Under the pieces are notes generated by a model. It saw nothing but the letters and a program-made list of their open reading frames with translations. It did no database searches and was not told the origin of the DNA. Positions 1 to 7,688 of a DNA stretch of 34,296 nucleotides are shown here, in pieces; the first letter of the stretch is position 1, and each line of letters begins with the position of its first letter. Position numbers and translations under genes: made by a program. Location: assembly GCF_029256985.1 (NCBI RefSeq), contig NZ_JARIDQ010000036.1:1-34296 (forward strand), in the 5' to 3' direction. The DNA is from Otariodibacter sp. (GTDB lineage: Bacteria > Pseudomonadota > Gammaproteobacteria > Enterobacterales > Pasteurellaceae).

Positions 1-49
1 GTTTTATGAAAGCGTTTACAAATTCCATTTGTTTGCAAATGGTTAACCT

Positions 50-364
50 TTATTTCACTCTGACTTGCCCATAAGCAGGGGATTCAAGTGCAAAGTTTAT
101 CACTGACTGTTCAATTTTTTCATCGACACGATTTTTAAGATTGGGGATTTTACGCTTCTGGTTGATTAAAGCCTCTACACCATCTTGTTCTACTGATTGT
201 TGATAGCGATAGAAAGTATCTCGACTCATACCCATTAGTTTACAGGCTTTTGATATGTTGCCAAGTTCTTCAGCTAAATTGAGCAAACCAGTTTTGTGTT
301 TAATTAAAGGATTGTTAGAATAAAACATGAGAGTTTCCTTTTTATTTAGATTAAATTTAGACAC
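50..364 (-). pseudogene. IS481-like transposase, N-terminal part, apparently frameshifted
   Basis: The readable frame gives 104 residues with the N-terminal helix-turn-helix module of IS481-type transposases: a KHKTGLLNLAEELGN stretch, then SRDTFYRYQ, then a linker ending in SPAYGQVRV. In intact relatives this runs on into a conserved stretch and the DDE catalytic core. Here a TAA stop at 50-52 interrupts it two codons after GQVRV. In another frame at about 10-50 the sequence reads NHLQTNGI, which resembles the expected continuation (NELRKQGI-like), so a small indel seems to have broken the gene. No DDE catalytic residues are visible in the window. Translation would start at GTG 364 or ATG 328; the ATG begins MFYSNNP, a common start in this group. 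Probably inactive, though a programmed frameshift cannot be excluded. Confidence 0.65.
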
Positions 365-390
365 TCATATTCTAAACGGGAAACTCTCAT
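327..390. repeat. 12-bp inverted repeat at the IS end, overlapping the transposase start
   Basis: ATGAGAGTTTCC at 327-338 is the exact reverse complement of GGAAACTCTCAT at 379-390, with 40 bases between. The right arm is the presumed IS terminus. The left arm covers the ATG at 328 that may start the transposase. In a transcript entering from outside the element, the arms could pair and hide the start, as in many IS elements that block read-through expression. The repeat is seen directly; the role is inferred. Confidence 0.5.
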
Positions 391-473
391 TTTTTTAAGT
401 GATTTGTCAAATTAAGTTTGATCTTCTACAGTTACGTTATCAACAACCTATCATTACGATTAAATTTATCAAA

Positions 474-3400
474 TTATTTTTCTTTTAGCATTATACCTTG
501 TTCTAATAGCCAGGAGTTTATAAATTTAAACTGTTGTGTCGCAGTTGAACCATTATTGATAAATTCAGTTTGAAGTTTTTTTATTTTTTTTAAAGCTTCT
601 TTGTTCAACTGATCTTTTTTACCATCTTTATACAAGTCTTGTCCTAAGCTTAGGTTTGGTTGAACTTGTTTTTTGATCCAAAATGCACAGTTTGCTTTAC
701 ATGTATCATGTTCTATTTCAGGGTATTTAATAATTTGATTAAATACTTCGTTTTTAGATTGTGTAAATTTAAAGCCCGCTTCTCTACTAAATTGCTCTAC
801 TGAATTTTTCACCTCTTTCATTTTCTGGGTAAGTGAATGTGATTGCTCATCTAAAACTTTAACATCAATATGATTGTTAATTGGTGTTTTTGCTTTTGTA
901 TTGGTGTTTGCATTATTTTTCGTAGAAGCGGTAAGATTAGCTAAATTTTTGCCAATATTTTTACTTGCCTTATTATTTAATAGAATTTCTTCATAAGTTT
1001 CATCACTCTCTGTTAATGATCTCAGTTGGATTTCTGGTATTTCTGGTAATGGTCTATTAGCCAAATTCAGACTTTTATCTTGCATTAATTGACGATGACT
1101 ATTGGCATTATTATCACCTAATTTTGCATAAGTTGAATTAGGGATAGTTTCATAGATTGGTTCATTATTTGATTTGATATCACCCTCATCCATTTTAGGT
1201 TTTTGAGCTAATGTATAAGTATCTTTATCCTTAGATTGATGGCGTGTATCTGCATTATTATCACCTAATTTTGCATAAGTTGAATCAGGGATAGTTTCAT
1301 AGATTGGTTCATTATCCAAGCTGATGTCACTTTCACCTGTTTTAGGTTTCTGAACTAACGAGTAATCGTCTTCAATGTTAGATTGGCGACGGGTATCCGC
1401 ATTGATATCACCCAGTTTTGAATAAGGTGAATCAGGAATCGTTTCATAAATTGGCTCATCATTTGAGTCTGGTTTAACATTATCAAACCCTTTTTTTCCT
1501 AATTCGGCAATATCAAGTACTTCAAAATTAAATTTGGTTTTAGCAAAACGATCATTTTTTTCAACGATAGTTGATTTATTTAGATCCTTATTAATATCAT
1601 TCTCTTTTGTATCTATTCCAGATAATGTAGATTGTTGCTTAGCCTCATAATGTTTTTGTTCAGAACGCCCTCCGCGAATATTAAATTGACTAATACCGTT
1701 TTCGTTTATGCCAATACTTGCACCAAAATTACCTCCATCTTGATGATGAGAATCATTGATGTTTTTATGAGTTATGTTTCCGGTTATGGTAAGATCCTTT
1801 TGATTGCTTTGATCTACTAAATAGCCACCTTCTAGATGGAGATCTGTAATTTGACCTGTAATGTGCCCAGCAGAAATACCTGATTGTTTCTTAACTTTCT
1901 TGCTTGATTCTTGCTCGTAGCCATATCCTCCACTAAGATTCAGAGTTGGTGTAATTTCTAAGACTGTATTGATAGAGCCACCAACAGAAGCCGATGCATT
2001 TATAGTAGAATCAGTTCTCTTAAGCTCAGATTGGCGGGAAATAATATTAGTTTTGCCTTCAACATTAGTGTGTAGTTCAGAGGTATTAATATTAGCACCA
2101 TTGAGATTAAGATCTTTACCTGCATTAATTGTAGTATGCTGCCCATTTAATATACTGTTCTGTATTTCTTTACTGTGGAGAGTGGCGTTTCTTACTGTCA
2201 TATCGATACCTGTTACTGTTCCAGTAGAACATCCTTGACTCATTACACCACAAGATCCTGTTATTCCATCATATAAACGGAATGTTGAAGATGATTCTTT
2301 TTCTTTTTTTTCTGATACTCCAGCATTTAAATGGATATTATCTTTTGCTGTCAATGTAATATTACTTTGCTTATCGCTCTCAACATTATTTAAAGTAATA
2401 TTACCATTTCTAGAGATTAAAGACGTATTTCCTCCTAGATAACTGCGACTATCTTTACTTTCTGTAATAGAATGAGATGAATTTGAGATTTCAAAAGTAC
2501 GTTTTGCTGAACCACCAACTAAATCTCCTGTAATGACATTTATAATATCGCTAGCTTGTTGCAAAATTGCTGTTTCATCTTGTTTTAATCCTTTTTGTGC
2601 ATTTTGAATTTGATTGCTTACGCTAGTTGCGAGATCTGCAATTGCAGAATGAGTTTCAATTTCTACACCTACTTTGAATTTTTTACTATCTTTATGGTAG
2701 TCAAATAGATCTTTTTCTTTGGTAGATGAAATTGTATCTGCAGAGAGTGTAAAACCTTTTGAACCAGTGAGTTCATCTTGAATTTTATGTTGTTTATAGA
2801 AAGATTCATCTTTTTCACTCATTAGATCTGCAATTTGTTCTGTCGTTAAGGTTTTTATTTCTGTTTTTTTAGGTTTTTTTGATTTGATATCAGCTGTTTC
2901 AGACGCAGTAATTTGTTTATCTGAAGAGTTGATATTTACTTCAGATTTATTTTCCTGAGGAAGATTAGTTATCTTTGATTTTTCTTTTGCTTTATTTATG
3001 TCTAAGCCACCAATATCAGCATTACCTAAAACATGTAATTCACCTGTTTCTGCCTTGAGTTGGCTATTTTTATGTGTCAATGTTGTTGAATTTTCTGTTT
3101 CAGATGTTACAGCTATACCGAGCGATAAACTAGCTGTAGGATTATCACTGGTGTTACTTGTTGTTTGAGTTGCCCCATTGAGATCACTTACGTTGACACT
3201 AGATGAGAAACCTAAGGCGCTTGCAATTAAGCCTAATTCTAGAGATGCAGCATTCTGACTCTTTTCGGTGTGTTCAATATGTTTACCTGCTTTAGTATTA
3301 TATTTTCCTTGTACAATTCCTGTAATTTTTTTAGCTTCGATAGTGCTACCATTTTGGTTTACATCATTTTGAACCGCTAAATGTAAGTGATCAAATTTTA

Positions 3401-6400
3401 CATTTGAACCAACAGAATCTGCAGTTGATTTACTTTCAGATTTAGTTCCAATAACAATTCCAAGGAGTTTTGAACGAATATCTTCTTGAGAGTTAGAACT
3501 TTTCACTTCATAAGTATCATTTAAATTGAGATCTTTAGTTTTGACGAAGCCTGTTTTTCCTTTGATATTTCCAGCATTAACATCAATATTATGATCAAGA
3601 TCTGTTTCTAGGTGTAAATGACCTTTGGATATAATATTAGATTTTTCAACTATAGTATTACCTTTATCATCAGTATATCTTTTCGATGATTGTTCAATAC
3701 CTTTATGACCAATTAATTTAGCTTTTTTATTAGCAAGGATATCACCTGTATTTTGAATTTTATTTTCGGCTTCTATAGTGATTTCTTTTGCTGCGATCTG
3801 ATTTTCATTACTGAGATTTTTAACCTGAATATCAATCTTTCTTGCATTAATGACAGAAGTACCTAAACCTTGGTATTTTTTCGCATCATCAAGTGTATCT
3901 TTAGCCAAATAAACTTGAGGAACAAAGACTTCATTGCCATTCACTTCAGTTTTCACATACCAGATAATGTCTTCTTTTAAATTGGCTTGTTGGCTTTCTG
4001 TTAATGATTCACCAACTTTAAGATCTAAATCTTTAGCTGTAGAATAAGCATTATCCATTAGTCGCTTAATCAATTCTTTATCATTCAAGTTATATTTTAA
4101 AGAAAGGTGATTATCGACTTTTTTCTCAATAGTTTGAGTGATAAGTTTATGCTCTAAATAGTTATCTCCAACAACTTTTACAGAACCTTTGTTTGTTGGT
4201 TTAGCAATACGATTAAAGAAATAATTCGAACCAATGTAGTCATTTTGATTGATATATTTTGCTCGAGTATGATAGAGCGGATCAACTTCCACTCGTGGTT
4301 GATTGATGTTTTCTTTGGGAATAATTCTATTTTTAGCAATCTCTTCTGCTTTTCGTTGTTCCTCAGCAAGCTTCCTTTCATATTCTTTTAATAACTCGGC
4401 ACGTTTTTCTGCTAATAGTTTTTCGGCCTTACGTTTCTCTTCAGCTTCTTGTAGAATTTTTAGTTCAGCTTGGCGTTTTGTTTCAGCTTCTTGTAGAGCT
4501 TTGAGTTCAGCTTGACGTTTCTGTTCATCATGTTCTTTAGCTAATAATTCAGCTTTGCGTTGTTCATCAGATTTTTGTTGAGCAAGTAACTCAGCTTGAC
4601 GTTGTTGTTCAGCTTGACGTTTTTCTTCTTCTTCTCTTTGTTTTGTTAGAAGTTCAGCTTGGCGTTTTAACTCTTTGTGAATTTTAGCAAGACGTTTTTC
4701 TTCTTGCTCTTTTTGTTTAGCTCGAATATCAGCCAAGCGTTTTTCTTTAGCTTTTTTCTTTGCTAATTTTTCTTCCTCTGTTTCTTTTAATAAGTCTTGA
4801 TCTTCCGCATTTGTATCAATTTTAATTTCAGGTTTTGTTAATTGTAGCGACTGATCAATGAATAAATTAGTATCTGCAAGAAGATTTAATAGAATAGATA
4901 AATCAACATCAGATTGAGTATTTACATCATTCTTATTAATAAATGGTTTAAAACTTACATCAGGTATATTAATGGTATGTTGTCCAATATTAAGTTTTTT
5001 GTCAAAAGAACCTGTTTCACCGCCTTCTCCATTTACTACATGTTCAATATTACCTGTAATAGAATCCGCTAGGATCTTTGCTTTGGAATCAGGATAGAAA
5101 TGTACAGGAATATATGTTGCCTTAGCTTTATTCCAATTATCTTTCAAGTTAGTGATAGTTTGATTTTCCCAATTATCACCGAGTACTTTTACTAAGGCGT
5201 TTTGTAAAAATGGAGATTGAATATTTTTAAGATCCTTAAGGTACTCTCTAGGATTAGCTTGATATCCACCTGATTTTAAGATTGTGTCATAATTCAAAAT
5301 GGTATCTAAGAAGTTAGATAACGATGGAAAATCTCGATGTGCGTGACCAGCTAGACCAAAGTAACCGCCGAATAAACCACCTTTTGGTAAAAATCTCAAT
5401 GTAAGAGGAGATCTATCAAAGAAATCTTTAATCAGATCTTTTTCTTTTGATTTTGCTTTATTTATAATGGTTGCTGTTTTATTGTTATGGAACTCACCTT
5501 GAATGTTAATAATCCCATTGTTATAAATACCGCCATTTTCCCCTTCTAAAATATCTTTTTGAATAAACTCTAAACCGCCTTCAGATTTTATTTTACCTAC
5601 TTTGGCATTTTTTAGCTCAGAATAATCAAACTCATTTGTTCTAGTTTCTAGCGTATAAGAATCTCGTCTTGACCAATTAGGTGAATAAACATGTGAGGAT
5701 TCATGGTCAGTTGCTTTAGATTTAACATCACCAATGAGTTGTACATCATTGATTAGTTGACGAGTATTAATGATTATTTTACCTTTTGAAATAATTTCAC
5801 CTAAATTAGTAACATTATAGGCAGCTTCTAATTCAGATATTCCTTCAGAATGCAATGTTCCTTCATTTCTAATGACTGATTTTTGAGATTGAATTTTATA
5901 GCCTGATTTTGCACCTAAGAAACCATTATTATATATACCAAATAAGCTAGAAATATTGAGGAACTTACCGCTTGATAGTACACCATTATTTGTTAAATCG
6001 TCACTATTGATACTTAAGTCACTCGTAACCTGTAACTCTTCATTTTGAGGAATATCAACATGTGTGGCGTTAATTGTTAGATCATTTCTTGCTTGAGGTA
6101 CTGCATGAGATGTTGGGTTAAATGTTGTATTATTTAATAAAGTTAAAGAGGCACTGCCATTACTTTGAATTGTACCTAAATTTACGTAGCCATTATCGAC
6201 AAAGTATAATCCATTCCCTGGATTTTGATTATTTTTACTATTTCCTAGTGTTTCTATATCTAATTTAGCTTCAGAGAGGATATTTCCTGTATTTTTTAGA
6301 TGCTCTGTTTTAATTTTATTTTGTCTAGATGTGATTGTTCCATCATTAATAAGTTTTTTACTCTCTATTTTAATTTGCGTACCTAAAATAGAAGCATCTT

Positions 6401-7670
6401 TGTTGATATTAAGACTCTCTTTATTTTTAATCTCAATATGTTTACCTCTAATTTTAGAATTACTTTCTAAATTAGTATTATTTGATGTTATTTGTACTGA
6501 ATCAGCTTTAATTACAGATTTTTGCTTTGCTGTAGATCTATTACTTTTAATATTTATTTTTTGAGATTCAACCCCTTTTTTAATATTTAAATTTTCAATA
6601 TTAACCAGATCAATATTTTTCTTGCTTTGTAATTGGTTTACCTCTACTTTACCTCTATTACTTTCTATTTTAATGTCATTTTCAGATAAGATAATTCCTT
6701 CATGATGTACACCAGCACCAGTATCAGTTACAATAAAGTTAATATTATTACCGTACATAGCACCTAAATCACTACCGATAATAATATCTTCATTATTATG
6801 AATACCTGCAGATGTAACTTTATTGTCTTTTAAATTATATTTACTTGAACCAGCAATAAGGTTAATATCAGAGACTTTACTCGAATCACTACTTCTAATA
6901 GCACCTTTTTGTTCAATTTTTTTTGCAACAATATCAACAGTTCTTAAACCATCTGTTAATAATCCATCCTTTTCAATAGTTACTGTACCTTTATTTGTAG
7001 ATAATTCTAATCCTTTTGTTGGATCGATAATTTCACTTGTAGATGCAACAAATCTATTAGTATTAAATGTTTGTACTCCATTAATAGTAATACCATTAGG
7101 ATTTACTACTAATAAATCAGCATCTTTTCCCAATATTTCTAAACCACCTTTTAAAGAAGTTGATTCTTTACCTGTTACTTGGGTTAAGATTGCCTTTGCT
7201 GCTTCTCCATTGAGGTTAGTATTTTTATCTAAATATCCAACAAGTTTAGAATAATCTTCTTCTTGGTTATTTTTAAATACTGCACCATTATGGATATTAA
7301 ATTTTTCAAATCTATTATCTGAAATACCATCATTTTCAGGTTTAGCAATATCAACAATAACTACTTTGTTATCTGTTTGTGATATTTTAGTGTTGTTGTT
7401 ATTTTTATCTAAAATAATATCATCTGCAAAAGAAAAATTTGATATACCTAGCAATGTTATAGGAATAATAATTTTTCCTAATTTTTCTATAGTTAGTATA
7501 TTGTTAATTAATGTAGAAATTAAAGAAAATTTATAATTAAATTTATTATTAATTTTTTCTTCTTTTATTTTTGGTTCAGATTGATCCTTGACACAACTAA
7601 TGTATTCAGCAACAGGGACCAAACATAATTTTTTATGACTAAATATAAGTTTGTAACAATTTTTATTCAT
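474..7670 (-). CDS. fhaB: Filamentous haemagglutinin-like two-partner secretion exoprotein (TpsA) with Tyr-motif repeats and a partial YopT-like C58 domain
   Basis: This 2398-residue exoprotein should be exported by Sec and then across the outer membrane by the partner encoded just upstream. Residues 1-82 form an extended signal peptide (ESPR type) ending at FSFA. Residues ~85-330 are the TPS secretion domain with NPNGI at 190-194. A beta-helical FHA region follows. Residues ~960-1125 are a highly charged KRQAEL-type coiled coil. Residues ~1135-1265 resemble the conserved FhaB/CdiA mid-region (SNYFFNRI, DIIWYV, VPQVYL). A second FHA region runs to ~2060. Then come three 49-residue units with EPIYET (Tyr 2075, 2124, 2173), RPLPEIP at 2206-2212 and YEEI at 2226-2229. 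Residues ~2298-2398 align with the front of YopT: FKFTQSK, the candidate nucleophile Cys2324 in DTCKANCAFWI, and NSWLLEQGI. The His/Asp half is absent. AAGGAG precedes the ATG. Symbol is family-level; relatives include LspA, IbpA and PfhB. Confidence 0.9.
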   Translation of the reverse strand: MNKNCYKLIFSHKKLCLVPVAEYISCVKDQSEPKIKEEKINNKFNYKFSLISTLINNILTIEKLGKIIIPITLLGISNFSFADDIILDKNNNNTKISQTDNKVVIVDIAKPENDGISDNRFEKFNIHNGAVFKNNQEEDYSKLVGYLDKNTNLNGEAAKAILTQVTGKESTSLKGGLEILGKDADLLVVNPNGITINGVQTFNTNRFVASTSEIIDPTKGLELSTNKGTVTIEKDGLLTDGLRTVDIVAKKIEQKGAIRSSDSSKVSDINLIAGSSKYNLKDNKVTSAGIHNNEDIIIGSDLGAMYGNNINFIVTDTGAGVHHEGIILSENDIKIESNRGKVEVNQLQSKKNIDLVNIENLNIKKGVESQKINIKSNRSTAKQKSVIKADSVQITSNNTNLESNSKIRGKHIEIKNKESLNINKDASILGTQIKIESKKLINDGTITSRQNKIKTEHLKNTGNILSEAKLDIETLGNSKNNQNPGNGLYFVDNGYVNLGTIQSNGSASLTLLNNTTFNPTSHAVPQARNDLTINATHVDIPQNEELQVTSDLSINSDDLTNNGVLSSGKFLNISSLFGIYNNGFLGAKSGYKIQSQKSVIRNEGTLHSEGISELEAAYNVTNLGEIISKGKIIINTRQLINDVQLIGDVKSKATDHESSHVYSPNWSRRDSYTLETRTNEFDYSELKNAKVGKIKSEGGLEFIQKDILEGENGGIYNNGIINIQGEFHNNKTATIINKAKSKEKDLIKDFFDRSPLTLRFLPKGGLFGGYFGLAGHAHRDFPSLSNFLDTILNYDTILKSGGYQANPREYLKDLKNIQSPFLQNALVKVLGDNWENQTITNLKDNWNKAKATYIPVHFYPDSKAKILADSITGNIEHVVNGEGGETGSFDKKLNIGQHTINIPDVSFKPFINKNDVNTQSDVDLSILLNLLADTNLFIDQSLQLTKPEIKIDTNAEDQDLLKETEEEKLAKKKAKEKRLADIRAKQKEQEEKRLAKIHKELKRQAELLTKQREEEEKRQAEQQRQAELLAQQKSDEQRKAELLAKEHDEQKRQAELKALQEAETKRQAELKILQEAEEKRKAEKLLAEKRAELLKEYERKLAEEQRKAEEIAKNRIIPKENINQPRVEVDPLYHTRAKYINQNDYIGSNYFFNRIAKPTNKGSVKVVGDNYLEHKLITQTIEKKVDNHLSLKYNLNDKELIKRLMDNAYSTAKDLDLKVGESLTESQQANLKEDIIWYVKTEVNGNEVFVPQVYLAKDTLDDAKKYQGLGTSVINARKIDIQVKNLSNENQIAAKEITIEAENKIQNTGDILANKKAKLIGHKGIEQSSKRYTDDKGNTIVEKSNIISKGHLHLETDLDHNIDVNAGNIKGKTGFVKTKDLNLNDTYEVKSSNSQEDIRSKLLGIVIGTKSESKSTADSVGSNVKFDHLHLAVQNDVNQNGSTIEAKKITGIVQGKYNTKAGKHIEHTEKSQNAASLELGLIASALGFSSSVNVSDLNGATQTTSNTSDNPTASLSLGIAVTSETENSTTLTHKNSQLKAETGELHVLGNADIGGLDINKAKEKSKITNLPQENKSEVNINSSDKQITASETADIKSKKPKKTEIKTLTTEQIADLMSEKDESFYKQHKIQDELTGSKGFTLSADTISSTKEKDLFDYHKDSKKFKVGVEIETHSAIADLATSVSNQIQNAQKGLKQDETAILQQASDIINVITGDLVGGSAKRTFEISNSSHSITESKDSRSYLGGNTSLISRNGNITLNNVESDKQSNITLTAKDNIHLNAGVSEKKEKESSSTFRLYDGITGSCGVMSQGCSTGTVTGIDMTVRNATLHSKEIQNSILNGQHTTINAGKDLNLNGANINTSELHTNVEGKTNIISRQSELKRTDSTINASASVGGSINTVLEITPTLNLSGGYGYEQESSKKVKKQSGISAGHITGQITDLHLEGGYLVDQSNQKDLTITGNITHKNINDSHHQDGGNFGASIGINENGISQFNIRGGRSEQKHYEAKQQSTLSGIDTKENDINKDLNKSTIVEKNDRFAKTKFNFEVLDIAELGKKGFDNVKPDSNDEPIYETIPDSPYSKLGDINADTRRQSNIEDDYSLVQKPKTGESDISLDNEPIYETIPDSTYAKLGDNNADTRHQSKDKDTYTLAQKPKMDEGDIKSNNEPIYETIPNSTYAKLGDNNANSHRQLMQDKSLNLANRPLPEIPEIQLRSLTESDETYEEILLNNKASKNIGKNLANLTASTKNNANTNTKAKTPINNHIDVKVLDEQSHSLTQKMKEVKNSVEQFSREAGFKFTQSKNEVFNQIIKYPEIEHDTCKANCAFWIKKQVQPNLSLGQDLYKDGKKDQLNKEALKKIKKLQTEFINNGSTATQQFKFINSWLLEQGIMLKEK
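1074..1457 (-). repeat. Three 147-bp tandem repeats encoding EPIYET / SxYxxL units
   Basis: Units begin at 1457, 1310 and 1163 (minus strand), an exact period of 147 bp or 49 codons; the third unit is partial. Each starts EPIYETIP and continues to a second tyrosine in SPYSKLG or STYAKLG. The two units at 1164-1310 and 1074-1163, with their shared upstream flank, are nearly identical over about 60 bases, so the duplication looks recent. The unit length keeps the reading frame, so copy number can change without breaking the protein. Confidence 0.9.
4300..4790 (-). other. Coiled-coil coding segment inside the exoprotein (KRQAEL heptads)
   Basis: About 160 residues (~960-1125) are almost entirely Lys, Arg, Glu, Gln, Ala and Leu, with recurring KRQAELL and KRKAE blocks, similar in composition to the TolA stalk. 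This predicts a long alpha-helix in an otherwise beta-helical protein. It lies directly before the conserved mid-region, the position that holds the receptor-binding part in CdiA proteins. The composition is seen; the position analogy is inference. Confidence 0.75.
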
Positions 7671-7688
7671 TTTTTATCTCCTTTTATA

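Larger units (their letters stand above)
1..390 (-). mobile_element. IS481-like insertion sequence, right (transposase-proximal) end, cut by window edge
   Basis: The start of a transposase reads leftward from about position 364 or 328. Upstream of it, near 361-390, lies a sequence whose outer end reads TGAGAGTTTCCCG, which I take as the terminal inverted repeat of the element. A 12-bp perfect inverted repeat (327-338 against 379-390) links this terminus with the start of the transposase reading frame. The other end lies outside the window, so neither the matching terminal repeat nor a target duplication can be checked. Family placement rests on the transposase N-terminus only. Confidence 0.6.

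Noticed and set aside
391-473. Missing C58 His/Asp half in the bases after the exoprotein stop
   Set aside because: Frames after the stop give short, stop-rich peptides with no resemblance to the YopT C-terminal half.
1969-2238. Plus-strand frame inside the exoprotein gene
   Set aside because: It is an antisense shadow of the FHA-2 coding region with no start signals or recognisable domain.
4303-4515. Ser/Ala-rich plus-strand frame opposite the coiled coil
   Set aside because: It is the mirror of the repetitive KRQAEL codons; low-complexity artefact.
4300-4790. Possible tandem-repeat array or CRISPR-like pattern
   Set aside because: The similarity comes from recurring KRQAEL codons at irregular spacing; no constant repeat-spacer structure.
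6823-7254. 143-residue plus-strand frame opposite the exoprotein gene
   Set aside because: It lies wholly antisense to the TPS domain. Its hydrophobic composition is what antisense of an Asn/Lys/Ile-rich repetitive gene gives, and there is no ribosome-binding site.
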